From Glandiceps talaboti (Eukaryota > Hemichordata > Enteropneusta > Spengelidae), in contig NC_135558.1 in assembly GCF_964340395.1 (NCBI RefSeq), positions 4,298,001 through 4,362,000 of the forward strand: DNA of 64,000 bases, read 5' to 3'. The notes below the pieces were generated by a model. It was not told where the DNA came from. It did no database searches and was given only the letters and a program-made list of their open reading frames with translations. Below are positions 1-14,068 of this stretch, one piece after another (within the stretch, counting starts at the first letter, position 1; every line of letters starts with the position of its first letter). The position numbers and the translations under genes were made by a program.

Positions 1-279
1 AAATATTTTAATTAAATGTATCGGTTAGAAAATATCTTCGGTCACGTGATATATTATCACTTGATTTAATACCTTATTAGTAAATTTTAACTTGTGTGTT
101 GTAACCAGTGTAAATCAATTGTAACAACATTGTCAGCTTGCAACTTTATCGGCTGGTTACTACTGCATCAGTTGCAATCGTCCCAAATCTAGATATTTGC
201 AGTCGTAGTTCTACAGTTCAAATCACGGAACCCAATTTCTTACATGTAATTTTTGTGTTTTTGTTTTGTTTTAATGAAG
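1..279 (+). other. Intron upstream of the PDZ exon
   Basis: This is presumed to be the last intron of the PDZ gene. It ends in a T-rich tract and the acceptor TTAATGAAG at 271-279. No other coding exon is visible in it. The earlier exons lie before the window. Confidence 0.5.
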
Positions 280-417
280 ATTGGAGATGAAATAATTGAA
301 ATAAATGGAACATCAAAAGACAATCTAACATGCGCAGACGTCGTCAACATCATCACACATAAGGAGGGAAGTATTCGTTTGCTGGTCAAGAGAGTACAAC
401 ATACCACGATTCTTTGA
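280..417 (+). CDS. Terminal exon of a PDZ-domain protein (partial gene)
   Basis: The exon opens in frame after an acceptor and encodes 45 residues and a TGA stop. It begins IGDEIIEINGTS, the conserved middle of a PDZ domain (strand D to the helix B region), and ends IRLLVKRVQ, which matches the last PDZ strand. The N-terminal half with the GLGF carboxylate-binding loop must lie on an upstream exon outside the window. PDZ domains bind C-terminal peptides of membrane proteins and build scaffolds. The GDEI...NG...KR pattern resembles MAGI-type scaffolds, but the fragment is too short to name the gene. The protein's own C-terminus is TTIL, which fits a class I PDZ ligand (T at -2, L at 0), so it might bind another PDZ domain or itself. 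The family call is firm; the gene identity is unknown. Confidence 0.8.
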   Translation: MGDEIIEINGTSKDNLTCADVVNIITHKEGSIRLLVKRVQHTTIL

Positions 418-1987
418 ATCAAGTTAACGAATCAAGTTAACCAGACTGAGTCATAAAGTTGAGACGTTAAGCAATTTTGGACTCATCCACTGTATTCCAG
501 GACCATCCTAAATATTCTGAGATCTATTATGAGATTATGAGCTGTAGGCTTACTCCGAGATCATCAACCATATGTGAGACAACGTCACAAAAATTGATGA
601 GATGACGTATCTTAAGTGTACACATGATATCACTATGTCACGTATCCCATAGTTACTGACAACTGACTCGCATTTTCAGAAAAAGATTTCGAAGTTACAA
701 ATGTACGGAATATTGTATTTGTTTGATGGAAGAATTAAAATATGTTTCCAAAACAGACACAGTCTTCTTGGATTATCCTGAGAGTAAAGTCACGGACAAA
801 TGAGTTACCTCAACAGATATACAGCCCGTTTCATGTTACTGTTCACTGGCTCTAGATCTGTTTGATACAAACACGCAGAAACCAGTAAGAAACCTGATAT
901 GCTACAAAGACAGTCACGTGAATCCAACCTTAGATCCTATTGGTTCGTCAAGTCAAAATGGCGCTTAGAATGAATCGTTTACCTAGGACACTCCAATGTG
1001 ATTACACACTTAAAAATTATACTTCATCATTGGTTAATAATTCCAGATTTTATAAAATTAAAATTCGATAAAAACAAACACTTAATTCTTCTGAAGATTT
1101 CTAAGATTTGTTTGCTTTCAATTAAGATTAAAATGTGCCTCAGGCGACTTTTTCAATCGTTATGTTTCTCATGATCCTATCTTTCTTTTGACTCCAACTT
1201 AAGAAAAACAACGCCCTCTTCGGGCGGATTGCAGTTTGCAGTGCACGGTAACTATGGATACCATTATAAGATGGAAGTCAAAATTTATATTGTCTTACTA
1301 TTTGTTGAAAATCCGATTAATTTTTTTTTTTTTTTTTTTTTTTTTGGGGGGGGGGGTAGAATTATTGTAGCCTCAATTAAGAATACAGACACATCTAATC
1401 CGAGTGGTTACTGAGTAGCTAGATCTAAATGCAATATGATGTATCAAGAGAAATTAATGGTGACCTATTAAATGACCTATCTATTTTATTTTTACTATTT
1501 TCATTGTGGAAATAACGAGGCGGGCGGCCGGTCAGCCGGTTTAAACAAATCTTAGAGTATCATATTGTGCTTTCATTGAACAGTTAAACTCAGAAACTAT
1601 GAACCATTTGTTTCACAAATGTTGTAGTGATAAACGATAATTCTCGCCCAGATACAAACTTGTAGTGTCGCCAACTTATAATACATTATAACTTTTGCAA
1701 AAACATCGTTCACATTAAAATGCCATTAGAGAAAGCTGTTCATTTATTGGGTCACGTGATTTGCTAACATCTTAAATATGGTAATTCTTGGTCTCTTTAA
1801 ATCTAAAGTATTTAAATTCATACTCATAATAGCTACATTAATTCAAAATGGTACAGTAACGACTACGTTACTTTCTTTCTAAACGGGGAAAAACACTGCC
1901 AATCTCCAGTATTTTGGTCTATCACCAAGCCCTAGAATCTAATACCTGACAGTGTGTGTAAGGATCGAGTTTAAACTCACATACAGA
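418..1987. other. Spacer: PDZ-gene 3'UTR and upstream region of the SGNH gene
   Basis: It should hold the 3'UTR of the PDZ gene and the promoter and leader of the next gene. No exon is convincing. A CAAAATGGCGC motif (YY1-like) lies at about 955-965, and a T25G11 homopolymer junction at 1321-1356. Otherwise it is plain AT-rich DNA. Confidence 0.5.
1321..1356. repeat. T25-G11 homopolymer junction
   Basis: A run of 25 T passes directly into 11 G. The same (T)n(G)n design, or its complement (C)n(A)n, recurs at 7198-7239 and 35628-35651. Confidence 0.9.
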
Positions 1988-4988
<3,001 letters not shown>

Positions 4989-5888
4989 CAACCCGAGGAC
5001 GAGATGATAACTTCATTTCTTCACAGTTGAATAAGTTTCTATCTAAACATCTTAATGTCCCAATTACATATCATATCAGTTTGACAGTTATTGACTCACA
5101 TGCTAGTCAGCAATGAGAGAGAGATTCGTGGTTAGGTTAAGGAGTAACTTCAATTTATTGGAAGTCATCTTTAACATAACAATCAAACTATGAACCAGCA
5201 GCCTAGTCCAGTTCACTACTGATATGACATATCCCAAGTCTTCAGCAGCAAACTGTAAATTAACCACTACGGCTGTCTGATTATTGATTCCTCAATGGCA
5301 ATAACAAATGAACTCTATTTTAATAACTCGAGGGAAGAGTAAAGGAACTTTTTATTTACTACCAACTATTTATTATTGTTATCACCTATATCACAAATGA
5401 AAGACTGTCACAAAAGATCAACATTATTTTATCAAAGAATAATTTCATTTCAAGCTGATAAAAGTCATCTTGACTTTGGCATTTCAATATGATAATACTT
5501 AAGCCTTTTAACATAGCAAATTATTATGCGAATTAACCTCATTGCAACCTCACAATAACAGACTCATTAACATACAAGAAAATGTATTGTCTGCCTCTGA
5601 TGTTTATTATTGTGCAGCAAATACTATGTTATTACCAGTTCAAGTTAGGATTTGACATGTACTACTGGATAGTACAATTTACTTATAACTTTTCACTCAT
5701 CTTTCATTCATAGCTGCTTTTTCCCCTATGTTTACAAACTGTATGTAAACTGTATGTTTTCCTTTGCACCTTGTTAGTTGCATGTATACACACCCCTTGT
5801 CAATGGCTACATTATGCATATGCAAACGTAGGTGTATTAATAAACGTCATTAATGTAAATAAACTTTCAAATCTTGATGTCCATTCGC
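4989..5888. other. 3'UTR and convergent spacer between the SGNH-like gene and PHPT1
   Basis: Holds the 3'UTR of the plus-strand gene and probably the overlapping 3'UTR of minus-strand PHPT1. No coding exon seen. Confidence 0.6.
5839..5863 (+). terminator. Candidate polyadenylation signals of the SGNH-like gene
   Basis: Two AATAAA hexamers at 5839-5844 and 5858-5863, about 850 bases after the stop. The second is only 26 bases from the PHPT1 stop codon on the other strand. Confidence 0.5.
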
Positions 5889-5984
5889 CTAGTAACCTTC
5901 ATCAGAAAATGTAATCTTTTGATAATTTGGATATTGTTCTTTCAATATTTTAACTGTTATGGAGTGGTCAGCTTTACCATACCC
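5889..5984 (-). CDS. PHPT1: PHPT1 exon 3 (terminal)
   Basis: Thirty-one codons and TAG after the acceptor TTATTGCAG. Begins [15 protein letters not shown] and ends SDEGY. It follows GYSM of exon 2 in phase 0. Confidence 0.93.
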   Translation of the reverse strand, partial: GYGKADHSITVKILKEQYPNYQKITFSDEGY

Positions 5985-7195
5985 CTGCAATAAATAGAGA
6001 AAATCAAGTGTATCAGAAGAATGTGCTGGCAACCAATCACCAGAGTTTTCAAGTGTGATCAAGGGTGATCCTCAATCTCAGCAAAAACTTGTGATCATCG
6101 ATGCAGAAAAGAGTCAGCAGCTGTGTGTCATGTCCTATTGCACTTTCTCACAAAATATGATTCATAGTCCATCATCATTTCCTCAATTTTATAATTAAGT
6201 ATTGAGAAAAATGTTTGCATCACATTGCACATCTACATCTCAAAATATATAAAGTTGATGGCAGGTATAACTTTAACCTCTCAACTTGTGTTTGCAATCT
6301 AAGTTGACTATATCCTGCTTGTCATTTATCATGATGTTTTTCCATGTTGTAAAAGGTTCCAAAAAGTACCAGAATATTCCCAATAATATGGTACTCTCGA
6401 AGAAACTTGTGAACAAAGATGTGCCACCCAAACGGGTCACTTTTCATTGAGAAACTAGTAGTAGTAAGGTAGGCGGTTGCATTCCCAGAAGTGTGTTCAA
6501 TTATGCATGCCTGAGGAGCCTTGTGTCAGGGTAACTGATGTCACTGAGGAGCCTCAGGTTGTGTGAACATCGAAAACACATTTCATTGCATTTGGGGTAC
6601 CCTGGGAATGGGTGAGGTACACGCGTTAAATCCATGATAAATAAATTGGTTCACCTTTCCAAGACAATTTTGAAGTGAAAATTTATTTTCTCACTAAATA
6701 TGACATAATTCTTTCAGAATTGATAAAAGTAACCAATCACATATCATTACCTATCTTGGGTTAGGTAAGGTCAATCCCCAAGCTTCCCCTGCTCTGCAAG
6801 GAGAGCCAACTTGGGGCACTCCAAGAGTGATGTCATGAAGTAACTGAATGCAAGTTTGGGCAACTTGAGGTTCCTGGAGCGAGGCTCCCCAGGGTTGCAT
6901 AATTGAATACTACACACACACACACACACACACACACAGGTAATGTACTGTATAGCGCCCCCAATGGCAGGAAATTCTTATTCATGGGTCTGCTCTGGTT
7001 CTGTACACCTTAGTATAAATGGGTCTGTTTTTCACTTGAAAGATGGATGTCCTTACTAATAGGTAATGTTAGAAACCTGGGTGACACCTCTGCCTGAATT
7101 TCTTCTGAGTATTAAACATAATTTGGGGTTTATTCTAGTCCCCACAAAAACTACTGAAAATTACAACTTAATAGTAGGATGCTGTGATCTTATCA

Positions 7196-7226
<31 letters not shown>

Positions 7227-7878
7227 GGGGGGGGGGGGGCATGATTACTTACCATAGAGTAGCCATAGACTAAGATACTCTTGTCTGTACTGTTATGTTG
7301 TATTCTGCCACCTCCATGGCATTCACAATCCAAACCAAGTGCTTCAATGCCTGGAGTTACTTTTTCATACACATCAGCTGAGAAGATACAATGAAACACA
7401 AATAAAAATACAAAATTACAGAAAGTTACATGATGATCATCATCATTATTATGGTGACAACAACAGTAATATTGATGCTATAGTTGTATGCAAATGAGCA
7501 GCTGTCAATCACCTTTCACACTGTACAGTAGTATGCAAATATACAGCTAACAGTGACAGTTGTATGCAAATTAAGACAAACTCGAGAGCTAAATAGTTCT
7601 TGCATGGACCTTTTACACCTTCTTGAGATAATGACACCATGGAAGCATAAGTCTCTGGGCTTAGCAACACCTGGTTCCTGTCAATCATCAGCTCCAAATA
7701 AAGAATGTGTTGCAGTTGAAATGTTAGAATGCTTACCGTGGAAACCTGCCCAACCGTACCCCCTTACGATATGTTTAGATATTCCATCGTCTCCGTGAAC
7801 TTCAATCAAAACGTATTTGAACTTGCCATTGGAGTCAATATCGACAGCTGGGATAGCGTCCAGTTTTGCCTGAGACAT
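5889..7878 (-). CDS. PHPT1: 14 kDa phosphohistidine phosphatase (Janus/Ocnus family), complete, 120 aa
   Basis: Exons on the minus strand, in transcript order: 7737-7878, 7253-7377, 5889-5984. Introns are phase 1 and phase 0 with canonical GT-AG ends. PHPT1 is a small cytosolic enzyme that removes phosphate from phosphohistidine on proteins. The product starts [20 protein letters not shown], followed by YVLI. It has IVRGY, then FHADVYEKV with His47 at the position of the catalytic histidine (His53 in human PHPT1), then [12 protein letters not shown] with the conserved glycine-rich loop and Arg, then VYGYSM. It ends [14 protein letters not shown], matching the family terminus. The length is close to the human protein (125 aa). 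The split Ala codon (G|CT) restores HADVY exactly, which confirms the first splice. It is divergent from SCFD2 and convergent with the SGNH-like gene. Confidence 0.95.
6496..6907. mobile_element. MITE-like element with terminal inverted repeats
   Basis: The left end TTCAATTATGCATGCCTGAG and the right end reverse-complemented (TTCAATTATGCAACCCTGGG) agree over about 35 bases with a few changes. About 410 bases long, no coding capacity seen. Target-site duplication not resolved. Confidence 0.55.
6912..6938. repeat. (CA)n microsatellite
   Basis: A perfect CA run directly beside the right end of the inverted-repeat element. Confidence 0.9.
7198..7239. repeat. T29-G13 homopolymer junction
   Basis: A T run passing directly into G, inside PHPT1 intron 2 close to the donor of exon 2. 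Same design as 1321-1356. Confidence 0.9.
7253..7377 (-). CDS. PHPT1: PHPT1 exon 2
   Basis: 125 bases (2 + 41 codons) from acceptor TTCTCAG to donor gtaagt. Encodes DVYEKVTPG through [13 protein letters not shown] to VYGYSM, the catalytic core. Confidence 0.95.
7378..7736 (-). other. PHPT1 intron 1
   Basis: A 359-base GT-AG intron, phase 1. Nothing else seen. Confidence 0.85.
7737..7878 (-). CDS. PHPT1: PHPT1 exon 1
   Basis: Forty-seven codons plus one base. The ATG at 7878-7876 gives the family-like start [15 protein letters not shown]. The exon ends at the catalytic His47 codon, with donor gtaagc. Confidence 0.95.
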
Positions 7879-8003
7879 CGTTATCGAAAGCAGTTATCTA
7901 AAGCACAAAGAACATGCAGACACTCGCACACATGCCACTTCAGGTCACACCAGGTCAGTGACACGGATGTCAATATTTTCCCAGCGTGCAGTGTGTATAC
8001 AAG
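7879..8003. promoter_or_regulatory. Putative bidirectional promoter of PHPT1 and SCFD2
   Basis: PHPT1 starts leftward at 7878. A likely SCFD2 leader exon begins near 8000 with CAAGATGGCTGCGCCC and a GTGAGT donor at 8016. The gap of about 125 bases would serve both genes. No TATA box seen. Inferred from layout and motif only. Confidence 0.4.
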
Positions 8004-8015
8004 ATGGCTGCGCCC
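8004..8015 (+). other. Possible SCFD2 5' leader exon end with upstream ATG
   Basis: AAGATGGCTGCGCCC is followed by the strong donor GTGAGT at 8016-8021. A matching acceptor (CCTCCCACCTATCAG) ends at 8967, 16 bases before the SCFD2 ATG. Splicing would place the upstream ATG in a short frame stopping at once (ATG GCT GCG CCC ATA AGT TGA), so the leader would be untranslated. The motif also resembles a YY1 site. Inference. Confidence 0.35.
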
Positions 8016-8021
8016 GTGAGT

Positions 8022-8967
8022 AGAGTTTTGTTATCAAACATATTTTAACCCTATCCCCTCTTTTGCCACGATGCATGGTAGCCGCGAAGCGTGATGTAAT
8101 ATTTTTCTGGGAAAGTTAGCGGAGGATCACCTAACTCAAAGTGTTTAGCTGCAACTATGTATATGGTGATTGTTGGACAGACCATGGAAGTATAACCCAC
8201 AGACACTGTCAGAGACAGGGGTCCCAAACATAGACCCTCTGCTTGAATATTCGACAAGGTCTCTCAACACTCGTCCTGTAACTTATAGGGGTAGGCATGG
8301 ATTACAGGCGGTATTGTTGAGTAGTCCAGTGCTTGAAAAAGATTGAGTCTCCCCCAAGACCTTGCACAATAATTACTGATCCTCCCCTTCTCTGTCATTG
8401 AAATATCTGTGATCAAAAATACAAGTATACACAAAAAAGTTACCCTCCCTAAAAAAAAACACTGTCCCCTCCCCATGTATGATGTAAATTGTGTCCAGTC
8501 GCAAATTATTAAGAATTTATGCCCCGTTTTCTGATTGATGCTGGCAGACAAAGGATGTCAGGACTTGATTCTGACATGTCCCTCTCCTTTCTCAAATCTC
8601 CATCCTCCGCTCTCCGCAAAGTGCCAGGCATGAAACCCCAGGGCTTGCTAGAAATGCTGGTATTAAACTAAAGAATTGAAATAGTCTCATCTATCACTAT
8701 TGTAATTTATTTTCCCTGTACAAATAATATTGATGAAAATTTGGCAGAATTATAGAAAAATCACTTTTTGTTAACTCTCCTTGTTCCATTTTCCTGAAAC
8801 TGTAGAACTACGCTTGCTTTGTTTGGTAATTTTTAACAAACTGTGTGCTACATGTTTAATATCTATAACACTGTCATAAAATGCATTGTTTTGTTATTGT
8901 TTTAAAAAATCAGACTTACCAGCTGTAATACACACATATTGAAGATAATACCCCTCCCACCTATCAG
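8022..8967 (+). other. Leader intron or upstream region of SCFD2
   Basis: AT-rich DNA with no exon seen. It ends in a pyrimidine-rich acceptor just before the SCFD2 start exon. Confidence 0.4.
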
Positions 8968-8983
8968 ATAAGTTGAAATCGCC

Positions 8984-9169
8984 ATGGCTACAGGAATCAG
9001 GAGTATTCTTAGTTGCAGCAAGGCATCATGGGAAGATGTTTATGAGAAAGTGAAGAAAGCTGTAGTTTTCATAGACAATGCATGCGCAGAGTGTCTTCAC
9101 TGGAATGGTGGTGCTATTCAACTCTTTGGCAATGGAGCTGCTGAAGTCAAAGAATTCTCTTCATTTGAG
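8984..9169 (+). CDS. SCFD2: SCFD2 exon 1
   Basis: Sixty-two codons from ATG (context GCCATGG) to donor GAG|gtaaaa, phase 0. Encodes MATGIRSILSCSKASWEDVY through AECLHWNGG. Confidence 0.93.
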
Positions 9170-12100
9170 GTAAAAAAAAAATCTCCTGTTCTACAGTATT
9201 CTGTAATACTCCGGCCCCTATTTCCATAATGAGAATTGCTGATAAAAATCAGTCAGTATGATATGTACCTGAGGTCTGAGTGAGAGGCCTGAAGTAGGAA
9301 TTATATCATGTATGATATGGACAAGGTGTCTACACACATTTTTTGCTAGCAGATGGTGGGGTATGTAGGTTAATCTACTCGAGTTCCTCGCATACTGTAT
9401 TTACCCAAGTTCATGGGAATGTTCTGCGAAGCCTTTAATTGGGATTTCATTCCTGTTGGTTTTCCGAATAAATAAATAATAAAAAGAAATAAAGTATACA
9501 AGTTTTACCTGATTCCCATTTCTCCTACCAATGTTATCCAACTTTAGCAAAAACACAGGGTGTATCTTTATGTAACCACAGCAGTTCATTTGTTTTCCTT
9601 TCTTTTCTTTGTGTGCACATTGATATTTCATACATGACAGTTATTATACAATAATTTTCACACAAATTTCATTTTTTATGTTGTAATTTATCTGCATAGA
9701 GTGCTAATGCATCGTATATGAAAGGTGTGTTTATTGTGAGTACACCATTGATTGGACAGACTGCTAACACCATCAGAGACATCATAACAGCAAGTCACTT
9801 CCAGTACTGTATAGTTATTACTGCTACAACACCAGAAGTTCACTACTTCACCAGAAAGGAAAACCATGACCCAAACTATGAAAACAAGATATTTGAAAAC
9901 TTTGAAGAACATATGTTACACTGGATGGGAAATGTGGTAAGTTGTAACTAATATTTCTGACAGAAACAACTAGTAGATTATGGAGCACCACATAATGTAA
10001 TCTCTCATCCATTATCTGAGATGTGATTGGTCAATATATGGTCACATGGTGTTTGTACTGACATCACCTTCCATCATTGTTCAAAATGAGGAATAAGCTG
10101 ACATGAAATGATGAACTATGATGTGTGCATGTGTAAAATATTTTCCCATAGCAGACAGAATAACACAATTGGCTAAAGATACATGTAGAGTTGGTACAGT
10201 GATTGGCCTTATTTGAACAATATCATTCATTCGTTTCCCTTGGGTCTATGGTCAACCCACCACAGTCTGTTTCCCTCAAGTTCTTTCATGGGGAAACAAA
10301 CTGTATTTGGATTACCAACAGTCCCACAAGCAGACAACATGTGATGTCTCCCATATGCCCAGTCAACATGTCTAAAGTACGGCCTTACTATGGCTTTTAC
10401 TCTATGGGAACTAGTCATTCTATACCTTCTCAATTCTGTAGAATCAGCTGCTCACACACCTACATACCACGTACCCCCACCACACATAAAAAACAAACAA
10501 ACAAACAAAACACACACACACACAGTGACACACACACACATACACACACACACAGTGACACACACAAAGAAAGCAATCTAAAAAAGTACAATGATACTAC
10601 TGGTAATAGTTGACAAAAGTAGCTCTTTTATCGACATTTGATCTACAAAATGTGTTTTGATGTTCTTTTATTTCCAGAATTATACAGCTGAGGTCCTGTC
10701 TGTACCAATCATAAGTGCCAGTGTTTGTCATAGTTTATTTATAATGCCATCTTATGCGTCATTCTTTCCACTCACATCACATGATGCTGAGAGATTACAG
10801 CTGTATCGCAGACACTTGGTAAGTACAGTACAGTAATGCAACCATTCTTTGTTCCACTTGATTGTTAAATACTACAACAGTATGGCAGCTAGGTCAGTAA
10901 AAATTAACCTGTTGTAAAAAGGTTTTACTGTTTGTAGTCTTTCATTGTACAGGGTTATCTGACGTACATACACTGGAAAATCACCAAAGTTGATCTTAAT
11001 ACTCTTGGAAAACTGGTGAAAAACTCTGGAAAATCAGGAATTTTATTTTATTTCAAAGTGTATGAACCCTGTATATGTACATGTACATGCATCAATAAGC
11101 ACATTACCATGTATCAGTTTACCTTTGTGATTTAGCAAATATTGCACAGTAGACTACATGTTGTACCTCAAAACATTCAATGATATTATTGTTTATATAT
11201 ACCGGTATATATTTATTTAACAGAATGAGAAAAAGACTATTGATTCACTGGCAGATTTAGAATTCTACATGTTACCCTTTGAACTCCAAAGCAGAATAAA
11301 GGTGAGAGGTTCTTGCATGTTATGTTTCCAAAACAGAGACTTTAAGAATTACATGTCTGTAAAGTTTAAAAAAAGACTAAAATCATGACAACACAGTTAA
11401 AGTGAGAACCAGAAATGAATTGTCAATGTTTAATTTAAACTTTACTTCATTTAAATATTCATCTGTACAGATGAAGCATTGATCGAAAATATTGATCAGC
11501 TTGGTAGATCAAATGACTTGCACAGGTTATAACACACAAACTGTATACAAACATATACAAGAGAAAGAAATATTGACAAAGACAGAAACAAGCAGTCCAA
11601 CATTTCAGGTACTAAATGTACATTGTCATGAGTTTAGAACATAAGTTTTTGTTTTGGTATGAGATATCATGTGACTGCCAATGCTAGTTTTGTATGCATC
11701 TACCGGTCTACTCAGAAGGATATCATGACCTTACCAATGGAGTGTGAAATTTGGGGCAGGATGGCAGAAATTACAGATGATGAAGTTAATGTGTATTCTG
11801 TTATCCTGCCAAGGGAATGTATATACCGATAGTTGTATATAGTGATCCAACCCCAACACATGTAAATCATCCCAGTATGGGGTTCATGTCTTAAATATCA
11901 ACCTCTGAAACTATTGCTGTTGACTACACAAGGTGTGCATATATAAGTATATGATTTCCTCTCAAAGTCATTATTTTATTTTTTAGATGTTTGTGTGTTC
12001 CCTGAGTTCGTTGTTTGACATGTTGAAGGTCAGTGAAGATTGCTATGCAGTGGGAGCTACCAGTAGAATAATTGCATCTGAACTAGCTGCCCTTCAGTCA

Positions 12101-14020
12101 GCTAAAACTAGAAGAAAAGTAAGTATCATTTTATAGAGTTAAATAAGATCTGTAAAGACTGATGTAGGTTCAGAATAGGATGAAAGGAGATGAATGCATA
12201 TAGAGGGCGATATAAACTTCCAGGCACCTATGACCCCTTATCAGGCTCACCTGTCCATAAGGTCATGTGTACTGAATAGTGGGTCAATCTGTTGACAAAG
12301 CCTAGAGTGTGCAGTCAAAATTCAGGTAAAATTTTCAAGTTTGTGTTTTGAACAAAAGTTAATTTCAATACTATGGTTTACCAACACAGATGAATTTCCA
12401 TTTTGAATTTGAATGCATGTTGTCAATCTGTGAAAAACTAATGTAAAATGGTATTGTTTTACCCTGTGTCAATAAAGATTCAGTCTGACAGAGTTGAAGA
12501 TAGAACAAATTATCTCCAATCATGTAAATGATACTACGTCGTACAAATCTTTGAAATAGAGGTCAAAATGATATCATAATTTCATCATTTTAGAATCCAA
12601 TATGGCCACTAAAGGTAATCTAGCTGCTAGACCACTCGGGCTATTCTGTTTACTTTAAATAAGTTGCCACTGAAGGTGCTAGCGCAGCCAGAGGTACTCA
12701 TCGTCTTTCCACTTTATTCGGCAAACCCCAAAGTGCAGATCCAAGGTCTTAATACAATATTAGGGTTATTGTGCATATTTCATTTGCATTTGCTTGTTTG
12801 CCACTGAGGGTGCTACCTGCACCCGGACAAAGTTACTCATTACCTGCTGTATTCAGCAACCCCCTTGCAAAGTGCAGATCCAAGGTTTTACTACAAGACT
12901 AAACTGGAGGGTGCCAGAGTGTTATCGATAGACTTTAACACTACACACAATTTATACTGTTGTCTTGTTGTCTGTAGAATGCTGTGAACAAAGCATCCAT
13001 AGTTCTTATAGACAGAACACTTGATCTTGTTGGATCAACGGGCCATCATGGAGAAACACTTGCAGACAAAGTGATCTCACTGTTACCAAGGTTACCAGGT
13101 CATAGTTCAGATGTGTCAGTCAACATGGCTGATCTTTGTTCTGAAGGAAGGTATATAATTATTATGATATTAAAATGGTATGCACTGCACGTCCACAATG
13201 CTCTAAAAACAAAAAGTCATTCATAGAAAATATAAACAGGAACCTAGCTACTCAGTAAATATTCTCTTTTAGTGTGATTTGTGTAGTAATAAAAGATTCC
13301 TTTTAAAAGTGTACCGTTTCTTAAGAGCTTGGTATTCTGTAGAAGTGTAAATCAGGGATGCTTTTCTATTGTTCAGACACCGGGGAAAGCAGCAGTGCTC
13401 TACGATTTACCAAGTAACCTATACCATGTATACCCCCAAGGTACACAGAGACAGGAAGTAGAGCGCCATCATATATAGCAAATTTGGAAAGGCCTATTGA
13501 TACATACCATGATTCTCCAAACTATTGAGACCTAAACACTGTTATAACACTTAATAAAAATTACAAATATCTTTTTTCCTTGTTTGTAATGTAGTCAGTA
13601 TTCTTCAGAGGTTGTTGTGCCAGGGTGTCTGGCTCACCCAGGGGATGGATTTGCTCACAGCTTATTGAATACTATGATAACAAGTAAACAGAAGGTAACA
13701 AATTAAGATATGAGACATTATTTAATCTAATTATCTATTATTAATTATTTAATTATCTTTAAAGATATGTATGCTGAATTACATCTATGAAACTTAACAA
13801 TGTGTTTAGAAAGTTTGAGATTTTTACCTTTGCTTGGCTAAATGATGATGAACATTGACAGTCATAAAAGTTGTTCACTTGCAGTATAGGGTTGAGTAAT
13901 AATGACAGTCTTAGGGAGTCCACTAATCTTATACAAAACAAAAGTACATTGGGTAGGTTGTTAACTTGCTCCAAGTTTTTTAGCACAACAGACATGAGGT
14001 TCAGTAGTGCTACATGCCTT

Positions 14021-14068
<48 letters not shown>

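Larger units (their letters stand above)
5985..7252 (-). other. PHPT1 intron 2 with mobile-element remnants
   Basis: A 1268-base GT-AG intron. It holds an inverted-repeat element (6496-6907), a short (CA)n run (6912-6938) and a T29G13 tract (7198-7239) lying 14 bases from the splice donor. Confidence 0.8.

Noticed and set aside
8264-8551. 95-codon minus-strand frame near the PHPT1/SCFD2 promoter
   Set aside because: No domain, poor start context and no splice sites fitting PHPT1 or another gene.
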